From: Rostratula benghalensis
Taxonomy: Eukaryota; Chordata; Aves; Charadriiformes; Rostratulidae
DNA: 64,000 nt
Direction of reading: 5' to 3'
Assembly (NCBI GenBank): GCA_013399305.1
Contig: VXAI01000015.1
Span: forward strand, 734,079 to 798,078
Part shown: positions 1 through 13,300 of the stretch, in pieces
Position numbering within the stretch: the stretch's first letter is position 1
Layout of the letters: every line of letters begins with the position of its first letter
Notes under the pieces: generated by a model
What the model was told of the DNA's origin: nothing
What the model saw: only the letters and a program-made list of their open reading frames with translations
Database searches by the model: none
Program-made: the position numbers and the translations under genes

Positions 1-3000
1 GCTGGCTGGCAGAAGGGAAATGTTTGGAATTTGCACGCTACAGGACAGACTTGGCTGGTAAAAGACAGACTCTCTTGGATGATCAGCTTAGCTTCCTGCA
101 TTTTTCTTTCATGATAATGACTCTCTCAGTAGCTTTAGTGTAGCAGTTCTTTCTGTCCTGTGTGAAGATGCCTTAGGCTACCCTGAGGTGGGGAATGGTC
201 TCAGTAGTTCCAACTTTCACATCATGGAACCTCACTCTGCATGGGTGAATCTGTGTGAATGTTTAACCTGTCCCCGGGAAAATGCCGGTCAGAGCAAACT
301 GCAACATCATCTCTCAGTAACAGACTGCTACAAACAGATCAGACCTGTACTCTGCTTTCTGCATCAACTCTGCATGGAATATATGAGCAGATTAAAGGAC
401 TCTGATCTTCTTTTTTAGATGTTTAATGGTCTGGGTTTGACACACCTAAAAGATTAAATGTGGGCTGCAGTTAATTCTTCTCCTAAAGGCTTAAGGGCAC
501 TGTCTACTACAAGGATAAAGCTCATCTGTGGTAGAGACAGAAGTTTCTTGGAGGCTGGATACTGTCTATGGTCTGAGGTCCCGCAGGGGAGGGAGGGTGG
601 AGAGAACCACCAGCTGTCTTAGTGCTTCCACTTAATACGCTGGAGAAAGATGACCTATTGCAATGGGCAAGGGGAGGATGCAAAGTGGAATGGATGTGGT
701 GATTCAGGAAATTCTGCTGAACTTTTGGATTCATGGAACTCCTTTTATGATTGCTTTATAAGCTGTAGTTGTCGTTCCAGTGTCCAGTTATGTATTTAGA
801 AACCCTGCTTCCAGGGGTGCTGTTCCACTTCTGTGCTACTGCCTAAAGAAGGTTTCATTGCAAGTTGTCGACATAAAGCACAGTTTCAAAGACAATTTCT
901 TGTCTGCATTCAGAGGTGAAGCAGCTGCTTGGCTGCAATGTAACACCTTGGTTTTGTGTCTGATGGGTGTCTTCTGTGGTTGAGCTGTGTTACGTGTTTC
1001 ACTGCAGTTCTATTTTTGCAAGCTGTGCTCCCAAAAAGCTTTGTTCAGCAGCGGTGAGCAAGATAATCTCCTGTGGACATTCTTCTTCTGTGTCAAAATG
1101 ATGGGGTGCTTTGTAGGAGTCTATCAGTTAGCACCAGTAGCAAAATTCTCATCATGTGCTTAATGGAGAAATACGGTTTGAGGCCATAGGCAGGCTTGGA
1201 GTTAACTCCTGTTACTTTTTGCCTTTCTGTTTTCATGCTCATCTAATACTAAAGAATGAATTTGTGAACTAATGGGATCTTTCTGTTGCCGAATTGTTTT
1301 TTTTGAATTTGTATGGGGACTTGAGGCTTCACTAAACATTTTTACCTGTAGATGTACTGTCTTTACATACAGAAGAGATACAGAATATGAAGAAGATAGT
1401 TTGTTTTGAATCTATTTAGTGTCCTAGTGGAGCCTTTTGCTCATCAGTCTGAGAAGAATAAAGCCATAGGGATTTGACATGGCAAACGTGTCTATTTATT
1501 TTTTTCCTTTAGATACTTGATCTTCATTCTGGGACAGGCTCCTGATAAATGCAGACAGCATAATTACTGTTTGTTGATCTCAGTTTTGTGCAAAAGTGTA
1601 TGAAGTATTGAGTGCACTGTTTCTTGGGTTTGGAGATCATGATTCAGAAGGCATCAAGGAAATACGCAAGATGCTTTGTTTTCCGTAGTTCAACTCCTCC
1701 ATTATTTTTTTTAGAAACTGCTGCTGTATTCCCTAGGCAACTGTGTTCACAGCCCATCCACACTGATGTACTTCTGCATGTGCTCAGCACTGGGCCTGAA
1801 TCCCTCATCCTTCTCCAAGTAGCCTGGCTGACACCAAGAAATAAAACGAACTGATTCTGTATTGTCTATCACCAAGCAAACAGTAGTATTTAAAAGCTGG
1901 AGCTAAAGGATATACAACCAACCCAAAAGTAAAGAGAAAAAAAGAAGGGAAGTGTTGTGTTTTGGTAACTTACCCCAAACCCAGCCATGTGTAAATCCCA
2001 GGAATTGATTACACTTCAGCCTAAAGGAAACTCAAGCAGTGTTTTGCATAACACAATGTGTTCAGTTGCAGTACAGTCTTGTAAGTATACCCACCCCTGA
2101 GCGACCATGCACCTATCCTTTCTGGTTGGATTGCTGTGCCATGAACTAGATCAGAGAGCTGATCCAGCTTAGAAGGGAAATGTCAAAGATATTTTTCTTT
2201 GAGCTGGCTGAGTTCTTTGTCTGGACCATCAACATCTGTGGGGTTACAGAACTAAGGGGATAAGAGGGGAAAGGGCCATGCAGTGGTTTATGGCTTGGTG
2301 GGGGAAATCTTAAACCTCTTTTGCTGCCAAGACAATGCATCAGAGATTCCCTGGCACTGAAATGCACAGTCAGTGGATGCAAACTGCCTTAGCTCTCTTC
2401 TGCTATGCAGCTGCGGGAATGGTTTTGGAGTGAGTATAGACATTACAAACTTGTGTTAGCCTTGGTACCCTTTACAATGAAGCCACAGTGATGTGGGGCT
2501 TTGGCAGGAAGTGCAACTCCCCTCCCCTTCCAGGATTCTAGGTATTTATTTAGGCGAGCAGGTCTGAGCTGCTGTGGCTTCACTGCTCTTTTAGTGGGAT
2601 TAGCTGGAGCACAGTGAGCTTGGAAGCTTCTCTTCGTGCTGCTGTTAAGTCTCTCAAGCAGCTATGGATGTTGTGATGCTGTGAAAGTATGACACACGCT
2701 TTTGAACCATTGTGTGGTCCTGGATTAAGTGCAGCTAATCTTTCTTTTTACTTAGAAGTTAATTTCTTTTTCCTTTCCTGCTTTCAAGTTAGATCTACAA
2801 CTTGATTTCATATTTCCAAAGAATGAATGTGGCACCCAGCAGGAAGGGTGTAGGCAACAGGACAAGCGAACAGTGTTCCTGTGCTGTCTCTCGAGTTTCA
2901 GTGAATTTGTGACTAACTGTAAATTTGTTAAATTCTTCCTTGCCCCCCAGCCAGGTGAAATCTGAGGCAGTGAGGGACAGGAGCAGTTTAGAGAAGGGGA

Positions 3001-6000
3001 GAAACAGGAAAATAAAAAAAACCCACAAAGTTTGAGAAAACCAAAAGTAAATTAAAAGGGGACAGAAACAAGAAAGGAGGTGAGAGGATGGAAGCAGTAA
3101 CTAAGGAAGACAAATGGTGGAACAGACTTAAAGCTGGAGCAAAGCCAAGCCAAGCCAGGGAGGCCATTGCTGTTAGATCCAAGGGTAGAAGTAAATGCTT
3201 GAGGTTTTTTGGCAGAAGTGTGAATTGCCAATGAGCCTTGTAGCCCCTGGTAGTTTATTGCGCCTGAAGACAGTGCAAGAGAGGGGTACTGAAGGGAATG
3301 GCAGTGGTAGAAATAGCTACTCTTAGGGGCTGAGAGGACTCATTTCTGTAAGTCACAGCTGTTGCTCTTCTCTATGGTGTTACCCAAAGAGGACAAGACA
3401 GGAAGCCTGCTGGTGAGGTGAGGTAAGCATGACACACATGGAGTACTGTCCTATGTATCTGTCTCTGATGCTGTCTCAATACAACATGTTTGAACCCATT
3501 GTCCCTGCATGCCTACCCTTTTTCCTTAGTTGTCCTCTGTCAGCGATTGTCTGTTGTGCCCGTGTTTCACCTTTGGCTTTGATAGCTCAGTTACCAGTGA
3601 CTTACTGGCTGGCCCTAAAAGGAGAGTAAGAACCTTCTTAATGCTGCCCAGCTGCTGTCTCCACTTTCCATCTACGGTAGCAGCACCCAGAGCATCTGGA
3701 AGTGTCTGAGCAGGTGAGCTCCTGGCTCTAATCTCTTTGCTGTAGTCTTTTTGCTCCCAGGTGGAGCCTGAGCAGCCTGTGCAGCGTTGTGCTGGGTTTA
3801 GGAGATCTGAATAACCTAGTTTCCTTAGCAACAGTGGTCTCTTTAATCACAGAGATACGTGTCTACCTCTGTTATTAGTGTTAAGACTTGCATAGTGTAT
3901 CTGACTATGGAAATACTTTGCTTCTTTTGTAAAATAAAAATGGTAGAATAAAGGGAAGAAGGTCTTTCTGCCTTGGAGATAATAAAAATCTCCATAGGTG
4001 GATTTCAGTGATGTATGCGGCAATAATAGAAAGAAGCAGGATTATAACTACATCTAAGCTTTTTAATGTGTGAAGGATCCCTGGGGGATCCAGAAACAAG
4101 GTTTTAAATTCTGTGTGGAGCTTTCTGTGCACAGATCTCATGGCTGACTGCAACACTGATAGATGTGTTCATTGTTGAGAAGGGTTGTGTTAGTTTTTAT
4201 GGAGAGGGAGACTGCGCAATTCAAAGGTAGACTGAATTTTGTTGCAAAGCTAGGAATAGTTCTCCTGTTCTCTGCTGAGGTCCTCCACTTGCCCTTTCCT
4301 TCAGTTTCAGATAAAGGTTTCCCTGTTTGGTGGGAGACAGAGCATGTTATGGAAGGTAGAATTGTGAAGCTTGCTTTTTGGCAGGAGAAAGTGAGGAAAG
4401 TGAAAGTACTGTGATTCATTGCAGGCCTTTCTTCTAATATATTTTAGTCTGCATTCACTCCCTCATTAACACAAGTGGAGCAAACTATAAATTCTGAAAG
4501 TAAGCACTGGGAGTGAAAGAAATATTTCTGCCTTAATTTCTGCACAGCAATGTCTTGTTGCTGCGTGTGTGCAGGAGAAACTGGTTTGGATAACAGTAGT
4601 TTGCAGAAACTTCTGGAGGAAAAAGAACCCTTCCTTAATCAAAGGCATGAAGCATATGTAAGTGTCCAGTACTGATGTTCCTCCTTGGACAATGCCAGTG
4701 TTAAATTGTCAGTAATATCTTGCAGGCTTCTTGGGTTAGAAACTTGCACAAGGCATAGCTGAATGAAAACCAGGTACCTGTATTCCTCTACTAAAGTTAA
4801 AAGGTTTTAGGTGTTTGGTTGTTTGTTTGTTGTGGGGTTTTTTTTATTATTTTGTTTTGTTTTTTAATATGACATAAATACTGCAGGGAGGAAAGGAGAC
4901 ATCCTTCCCCCTTCCTATTTATAAATGTAATTTCTGGACTCAAAATAGTCCCTTAATGTTCCAGCCAAAGAGAAGACCATCTTTGTGTGTGAGGAAGGTA
5001 TTTTTACTTTCTCTTTTCAGTGTGCCCTTGGCTGTTTGGGTAGTGCAAGGTGGTGGCCGTGCTGTCTTCCCTTCTGCATTCTTTTAGCCAAAGAACTTTT
5101 CCAGCATGACATTTATTTTGCTTGTAGGTGTAAAGGTGCATAGTTCATCTAACTAGGGGATATCTAAAAACCTCTTTTGTTTGTAGCTGAGCATCCTTAT
5201 TTCAGCAACTCCCTTTCAAGCCCTCATGTATAAAATTAACTTAATAGGGTGTCTTCTAAATAAATAGCTGGAGAGCTCTGGAAACCTCTAACATCTATAC
5301 AAGAGTCCTGTGTCATCCCCTCTTGCACACACCCCTCCCCCNNNNNNNNNNNNNNNNNNNNNNNNNNNNNNNNNNNNNNNNNNNNNNNNNNNNNNNNNNN
5401 NNNNNNNNNNNNNNNNNNNNNNNNNNNNNNNNNNNNNNNNNNNNNNNNNNNNNNNNNNNNNNNNNNGCTTGTTAAAATAATATTGCCATGGTCCTTCAGC
5501 AGCCTAAAGGCCTCGTATGCAGCTGTTATTTAGCTGGGTGGTATTTGGTACGAACTGAGGCAGAGGCTCGCTTCTACAGTGAGTTTATTGTTGGATTTTC
5601 AGTATATTGTTTGCGTAAATTCCCTAAACCAGCTCTCCCTCCTGAATAAGCCACATGGATCAAGTTTTATTCTGTTCCACGCAAAGTTCACATCCTTTAC
5701 TGGAATGAGTCATGCTTTAACTGAGTTTAGTGTTGAGGGAGGAAAGTGGGCTTTAAATTGTTACTCCTCCACCCTGCCTTAGTGATGTATAACAGGATTA
5801 TTAGTATGCTTGGCAGCTGCTGCTTATTATTTTCGCAGAACCTGTATATTTGTGAAAACAAGTAAAAATTGGTTCAAGTGTGAATTAAATACAACATTTT
5901 AAACTTTTAAGACAAAAGAGCTACTGGTTTGGGTGTTTTTGTGGCTTTGCCTTCCGTAAGGCTGGCCTGCTACTGTAAAAGTGGTTCAAGCTTATTTCAC

Positions 6001-7166
6001 TGTGGTTATTTTTGAGTTTTGGGAGAAGAGTGGTGTTTTGTGACTTGTACCTGACAGAGGAGATGGAACCTGACCATTTTGTGTTCAGTGGCCCATGTGT
6101 GGATGTTGCTGTTACACAGAGGTCACTTCTGGGCTTTGACAGGTGAAAGTGCTTCTCAGGCCCATGTAACTCGTATGTAAGGTTGTCTCCAGCTTCTCTC
6201 AGGCAGAATGTATGTAAAGCGCTGACACCGTGCAGAAACCAAATTTTGGTCTGCTGTGTGTGTTTGTGCAAAGGGGTAAAAGTCTTTTACACCTGTTGTA
6301 GAGGGAGCTGCTCAGGGTGTGTCCATAGCAGAGAGTTCTGCAGAAACCAGTCTCTGTATGCAGCTCTTAAGGATACCAGAACCAAATTTATTGCTCGTCT
6401 TTCCTGCAGGTTTTGGTTGATATCTCATGCAGTAATGGTTCATTTGACTGACTCTCCATATCACCGTTCTGGGGTTTTTTTGTTGTTGTTGTTGGGGGTT
6501 TTTTGTGGGGTGGTGGGGTGTGAGATGGCGGTTAGTAGGAGGGAGCAGGAGGTGGTTTATGCATTTAAGGAGTTAGTCTCAAAATTGAGGAGGGAGGGGC
6601 AGCCAACAGAAGAGAGTCACTTAGGATTTTATTTTTAGCAGTAGGCCGGTTCACTTGACATGCAAGACCTTTCTTTCCTAGTCCTCTTGTTCTTGAGAGG
6701 TCTGGTAAGAGTTATGTTTCTCCCCTGAGCACATGATTATCTGTGATTGCTAAAATGGCAGGGGCATCGTCTGTTCTTGTTCCACAGAAAAAACAGGGTG
6801 TGTTACCTGTACCCACTACATTCTTAAACCCAGACTGCATAGCTTTCATGGAGCTTGCAAAAGGATTTATTTTGATGCTAATGCTTTTGAAGGAGAACTT
6901 GAAGGACCTGTAATTAAATGAACACTAATGTTAGATATTAGGAAGGACTTTACCTTTTAGGACTTGGAATGAGTGAATCGAATGCTTGGTGACAACATGA
7001 GTTTAATTAAATATATGCCTCCATTTGAGCTATATTTAACTATCACTAACTCGGGGTTTACTGATAGGTAATCGTAATAGCTGGGAGGCCAGCAGTGCCT
7101 TGGTTGACCAGCCTGTCTCCTGTCCAGCTCGACTGACCACACAGATTTTTCTCCCCTGTTTTACAG
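1..7166 (+). other. BCR: BCR intron 1, 3' part
   Basis: This is non-coding sequence upstream of the first recognisable BCR exon, ending in the acceptor ctgttttacag at 7166. No reading frame in it resembles a known protein, and the ORFs of 60-150 codons look random. A run of unknown bases sits at 5342-5466. That it is intron 1 rests on exon 2 beginning in mid-codon (two bases complete an Asp codon) and on the human gene structure, where a large first exon precedes a long first intron. Confidence 0.85.
5342..5466. other. assembly gap (125 N)
   Basis: A run of 125 unknown bases interrupts intron 1. Its left flank is C-rich (acacccctccccc), suggesting a low-complexity stretch that was hard to sequence. 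It does not touch any exon. Confidence 0.99.
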
Positions 7167-7351
7167 ATGCTTCGTTCAGTGGCACACCACCTAGCTATGC
7201 GTATGATGCAGACCGTGCTGAAGAGCAGAGGCGACATCATGATATGATGCCCTATATTGATGACTCGCCATCATCCTCACCCCATCTCAGTTCCAAGAGT
7301 CGGGGCAGCCGAGACACTCTATCTTCAGGGTCTCTGGAATCTACAAAATCA
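7167..7351 (+). CDS. BCR: BCR exon 2: serine-rich linker before the DH domain
   Basis: 185 bases: two bases finish a split Asp codon and 61 codons follow. The encoded text includes [11 protein letters not shown], then [20 protein letters not shown], ending ESTKS, closely matching the stretch of human BCR between the exon 1 region and the DH domain. Serine content is high, as expected for a phosphorylated, probably disordered linker. Acceptor ttttacag, donor a/gtgagt. In human BCR-ABL of the p190 type the break lies in the intron just before this exon. Confidence 0.96.
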
Positions 7352-10300
7352 GTGAGTCCATTCCTGCCTTTTTGGAGCTGACAAAGCCTTGTAGGTTTGC
7401 AAGGGATAGACTGCTTTAACCAGGGAGCAAAACCAGGGACTGCCAGCACTGTAGGATAGATCAATCAGTGCCTGATTGATATTGTATATCTAAAGCTAAA
7501 TTCAGACTTCTAGCTGATGCCAAGCCTGAGCTTCAGGGATAAGTAGTGTGTGTGGTTGCTTTTTTTTTTTTTTTTTTAAGCCTTAGTTTCTCACCCTTTG
7601 TGAATTTTAGTGGAGAGAATTGGTGATTAATTGCTGTTGAGAGGGTCTCTAGACACCAGATATTTTGGAAAGGAGGCTCTGGAACAAAACACCTTATATT
7701 AGGGTGTGCATGTATGTTGCCATTGCCTTTCACAATGGCAAGAGTTACTTTCATGTAGGTTAAAGGATTTGATAAAGCATCTAGAATATAAGATCTGTTT
7801 CCTTCACCCTGTGAAAATGGAATAAGAGGAATTAAAACTACCAGCTCTGAAGTGTGGGGACTTTGGGTAGGAAGTGGCCACTTCTTAAAATGATTTTGAC
7901 TATTTACAACATAGCTAGCTGTATAATCCAACATGGTAGATAGATAACAAGTTCATAAGAGATCACCCAGCCGGACCTGTGGTTTGATGTGGACCTTCAG
8001 GCTATCTGTCTTTATTTTTGCTTCAGGTTCAGTAGCATGGCTATAGCTTGGAACTTAAGGAAAATTTCTATTTTTGTTTTTACAGTAGGCTTAGTAGAAA
8101 GTCTGCTACTTACCTTGGTAAATAACTATTGGCTCTGCTGTCTTCACATTCAGCCTTTGTTTTGCTTTATCCTTTTGCTTCCCAGGTTGTAGAGCACTTC
8201 AGTCCCAAGTTGTTCTTTCCCTGAATATCGTTGTCATCTGCAAACTTTCTGTTTCCCCAAGTCATTCATAAAAATGCTTGATAGTACAAAGACGACTGTC
8301 ACTTCCTTCCTACTGTATTTCTAAGAAAGTGTAGCCAAACACCCTTGAATTCCCACATTGTAAATGACACTGAAATCTGTCATTTAAGTGGTTTAACTTA
8401 CACGTTGGTTTTACGCAGTTCTGTTCTCTTAATTAAGATGTCACAGGAGAAGGTGATGGGTATTTTACAGATATTAGTGTACATGTAAGTCTACACCATC
8501 AGCATTTTCAGACAGTTCTATTTATCTTGCATCAAAACAACTTCAAGAGTCTGACAAGTTCCACAAACCATTGCTACTTGACATTTGTTATACATTCTTC
8601 TGTTGCTCATTATTATGATGTGGTTAGTGCCACATCATACGTTTCCTTACTTTTTGTAGGATGAATGTTAGGTTAAGAAGCCTACTTGAGACAGTGTTCT
8701 TGTTCTTCTTTTTAATTTACAAATATGCATTGTCAAGATCTCTTAAAATCTCTTAAAGCATTGAGTACATATATTGTTGATGTTTGCTTAGTTTTATTTG
8801 ACTGTAAAGTATGAAATCTAGTTTGCTGATTGTGCTTTAGTCTATTAATTCTGAGATGCTTTTTTATCTCTCAAGATGAGAATTGTTGTGATATGTAAGA
8901 GGCTTTTGAATGAAGAAACGATCATTAGTAAATTCAAAAGCACCAAGATAATTTTAATATTGGCTTCAGATTTCCAGGTTATGTTTCTCAGGCTGAAGAA
9001 AATGTGATGTGACTACGCATAGCTGAGAGTTATCTTCAAAGAACCAGTTGTCATAGTGCCTGTGACTGGAGGCCTGGAAGAGACACTGCCTAAGATTTAA
9101 TCGTGTTCTTTGGTTGAATATTGCCTGATAAACATTTAACAGTAGTTCATCTCAAAGTGGCCTTAATGCTAGAAGGCTGCCTTGTTAAAAATACTTTTTT
9201 AACATAAAAGGTTACTTTATTCTCTCTGACTATAAAAAGACGTTTTATGGCTTCCAAAAGAAAGAGGTGTTCTGATATAGACTAGACTTTTAATTGTCAA
9301 CCTTGACTGCTTCAGTTGATCCTGTCTTTAATTTGTCCACAAGTGACAATGCCAGTCATGAAGGACAGTCCATGACAAGGAGGAAGAGGCTAATTTATGT
9401 ATGGGTGCAGTATTTCCCAAACAAGTTAAACTTTCTGTCATTGTGAGTTGTTAGATGGCCTTTACTGTAGTTATGTTTTCAGCTGTAGTGGAAAAGACAT
9501 CAGTAACAAAATTAGGTGTCACACACATTGCGCTGAGCCAAGCACATAAAATGTGCTGGACCAGAAATACCGGAACCTATGTCTTTTCTATTTTCTTCTT
9601 CACTACTGATCAGCAGAAAAAAATAATTCCTTACATGCATTTGGTTTTATAGTTGTCTCCTTGCCCTTTTACTACTTTCTTAGTGTCTGCAATTATTTCT
9701 GAAAATTTTAGTATTTTGACCTTCATGACCAGAGTCCAGAAGTCAACAGTTAACTCTATGTAAGAACACAACACGTGCACTATATCCACCACTTGACAAA
9801 ATCTTAATATGATGGAGTCATTCAGAAGTTAAGAAATTACTATGGTTATCCAGTGTTCCCTTGTGCCTGAAGCCTTGTCTTGAATCTTTATGGTAACATT
9901 CAATTACACAGTCATGTTCTATTATTTTTTTTTTTCTCTAGGGCTTCTGAATTTTCAGTGTATATAGTGAAAGATACTCACTGGATTCAATATTTTACCT
10001 CTAGAGCTATGTGTACACCTTATTTACAGGATACTGTGCAAACTCTGCTCCGAGTACAAAAGTGCTCATTTCCTTTTGGCATGACCATTAACTCCAAATA
10101 CAGTTGGAATGCTGCATAGGTCTTAATTATCCTTGCAATGTTCCTGTGAGATAAGAGGATGGTGTGTTCACTAACCACAGGTCACAGGCAGACAGATTAT
10201 AGGAAAAGCGTCTGCTAATTTTGGGTGCTTAATGTGAGATGTGTAATGTTCTGCAAAACCAGGTTCTGACTTTTAATGCAGTTTTCTTCATGTTTTAAGT

Positions 10301-13300
10301 AAAATCTCTTTAATTTCACTTGCAATTGAGAATTAACAACGTTTCAGTCAGTCACCCGGCAAATGGAAAACATTGCAAACAATGATATTTTTTTAAATTT
10401 AAAAAATAAAAATAAAAATAAGCAGTTCTAAGTAATTCACTTAGACACAGACATAGCAGCATTCTGGAGTGATGTTCATCTGCCTTATACATGAGACAAG
10501 TCATCTTCCGTCTTCCTGGACACTACATTCTTGCTACCTGGATATTGATATTTTGCTTTGGCTTATTTTGTGGGCTTGCTCTGGGCTTTGGATTTTTCTG
10601 CTCAGTGTTTGGCTACATCCTTCCATCTCCTTACAGCATCTATAGTCTGGTTGGAGGATGCATCAGGGTTCCACCTGGGTATACCCAGCCACCACAGAGG
10701 AAGTGCAGAGGGTCAAAAACAGTGTCTCCTCCTAAAAGAGAATGAAGAGAGACCTGGTTCACTTGCAGAGGGGCTTCATGTGGTTCCCTCAGTGTGTAGT
10801 ATGACCAGCTCCTAGCACCTCATGTTCTACATTCCAGAAGGTTTGTGGTGGTGTACATTTTTGTCATTTGGGATCTGTATTCCATTCCCCCCTACCACCT
10901 GCCTCATATAAGCAGACTAAAAGATGCTGGCTGGTCTGCCTCCAAACTGTACCACTACAACCACCTCTTATGTGTCCATATTCCACCTGCTGTGTGCCCA
11001 CTGCACAAATATCTGTTGCTGTCCAAGGAGTGTGGTAGGAGGGACACCAGCACTAGTTTTGTCTGTGACCCAGAGAGGACATAATCAACATGGGTGTTTG
11101 TAGTGTGGATCTCAGCATCCCATGACTCATCATTTTTGTGGTAAGGACACCTTAACAAATGTTTGCATTGAGCAAGCTGGGTCATACCCCCACTTCTGGC
11201 TCTTCCAGAATCTTGTGCAGAGTTACTGACGCATGTCCTGGCATAAAGCCAGTGCTTTTGCTGAACTTTGGCTGTTGCTCTCAAGTAAGCCTGCAGGGGA
11301 AAGAGGAGAAAGGAGAAAGAGGTTCCACTAATGCTTTGGTGTTTGTTTATTTAACTTGAGATGCAATTTAATTTTCCTGAACCTCACTTTCTATAACAGT
11401 TGAACTGTTGTGATTGAACTTTCCAAAAATTCTGGAAACCTGTCTTGGAAAATGTCAGCCCAAGTGCTTACCAAATAAGACAGTGCTTGTAGCTTCAGGA
11501 GGTGTCAGACAGTGTTTGTAACGGGTAGTCATAATTCACTCCCAGAAAGGGGGAGAATGTGTCTGTCCTACCCCCACAGCGAGGGTGAAAAGTAGAGAAG
11601 ATACATTGGATAGAGTTAGAGAAGGACAGAGGGAGAGCTTACTGCAGTATTCTTTGGGCTCAGGAAGGTGTTGGGACAGCTGGGAAGCTGGTGACTGACA
11701 CTCTTCACTAGAGACCAGGTACCGCTTTGAGTTTTGGAGTGGGTAGCTTGCAGCTTGGAGGCTAAAGAGACTGAGGGGATGGGAAGCTTTAGCTATTGTG
11801 GTCCTATTGCTGCTGCTCATGTGGGAGAGATTACAGTGATGGGAAGAATAGAAATAAGAAAGGCCTTCCAAGATCTTCTTGCCAGCAAAGCCAGGCTCAA
11901 AGATGTGTGTGGAGCTGAGGGTGTGGGGCTCTGTGGAGGTGGGAGCAGGGCAGCCAGCGGAAAGGCATGGCTGGTTCCACACCTCCGGAAATGAGGGGAG
12001 TCACTTTTCTAGGATTTAGAAGATGAGATTTTTGCCAAAACAGATTCTCCAGCTCTTGTACTTACCATGTCTAGGGAGGCAGGAGTGCTAAAGCTGAGCA
12101 AGTAACTCATAATTTCTGTTCTGCTTGGAGGGGAAATTGGCTGGTACTTAGAGATTTCCAGGTAGAACATCTCTTCCCTTTTCTGCTGTGCAGTCCATGG
12201 TTGATGCAGCATTGCTAGCCATTGCAGGTCCTCAGCCCAGACTCTTTTGTTCTCACTATCTGCCAGTGGAAAGCAGGGCTGTGGCAGAGGAGGCTGTGGA
12301 CTTTTCTCCTAGCTTGGCCCCACAGGGGTCCAGAAAATTGACCTCTGAAGCTACATCAATAAATCAGGTTAATGCTCTGCTTAGTACTACTGCTGCTACC
12401 TTGTCCTTCCCTTCAACATTTCCAAATCCTTCTCCTTTCTTCCTCTCAGTATTTGGTTTTGTTTGTGTTGTTTTGCTGTCACTTTCCCCTCATCACCCCC
12501 AGCAGATGCAACTTTTCCTTTTTATTCTCCAACTCTTTGCTCCTTAAGGGCTCTGCCTGGCTGTACAGCCCTTCCTGAGGAGAGCTGGCACACCAGTACT
12601 GATGTTATAAATAATGTTGGCTCCTCTCCCTGCTCCTTCCCCTCCCTGCCTGGAGCATGATCAGCTTGATTACAGAATTTGCCCTGTTTAATATCACCAA
12701 GACAATGAAATACCTCCAGCCTGTTTAGCCAAAGCTTTCAAAAGTATTTAAACTTTAAAAATTCAATTAAATAGTTTTTCTCTTTTGTAGGCTGTCGGCT
12801 TCTCTATGAGAATCTGAGCTGTCCTTACGGGAAACCACTCCTTTGAACACATTGGTTGTACAGCGTATGAACACGCTGTACCGAAGGAAGGTCTGAGAGT
12901 TAAAGTGCCTTTTGTACGCCCACTTTGAAACACTGATTCTCGTTACAGAGCTGTGCCGGCAGCAACTGCTTTGCAAAAATCTTAGGTGCTGTGGTTTCTA
13001 GATTCTTAATCTACTTCTAATGTTTGCAAAAAACCAATTATTGCCACTAATTTAAACAACAACCAGAAACCCTGAGTTCTTTAAACAGAGTCAAGGAGAG
13101 CTGAGTCTGTCTATTCCTTGGAGCTGGTGAATCTCAGGCTTGCAGTAATTGAATACAAGCGATGCCAACCTGGTTAGTAAACTGAAGTACTTAGGCTGAC
13201 AAGCTGTAAACACATTCAGAACAGCCATGGCTTGGGGCCAGCCTATGCACGCTCTTCTAATGTCTTTAGCGCTTCTAACCGCTCCGACTGGCCTTCGTTC

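Noticed and set aside
6183..6638. 151-codon open frame in intron 1
   Set aside because: Low-complexity content (G/T-rich run giving LLLLLGVFCGVVGC), no splice context and no recognisable family.
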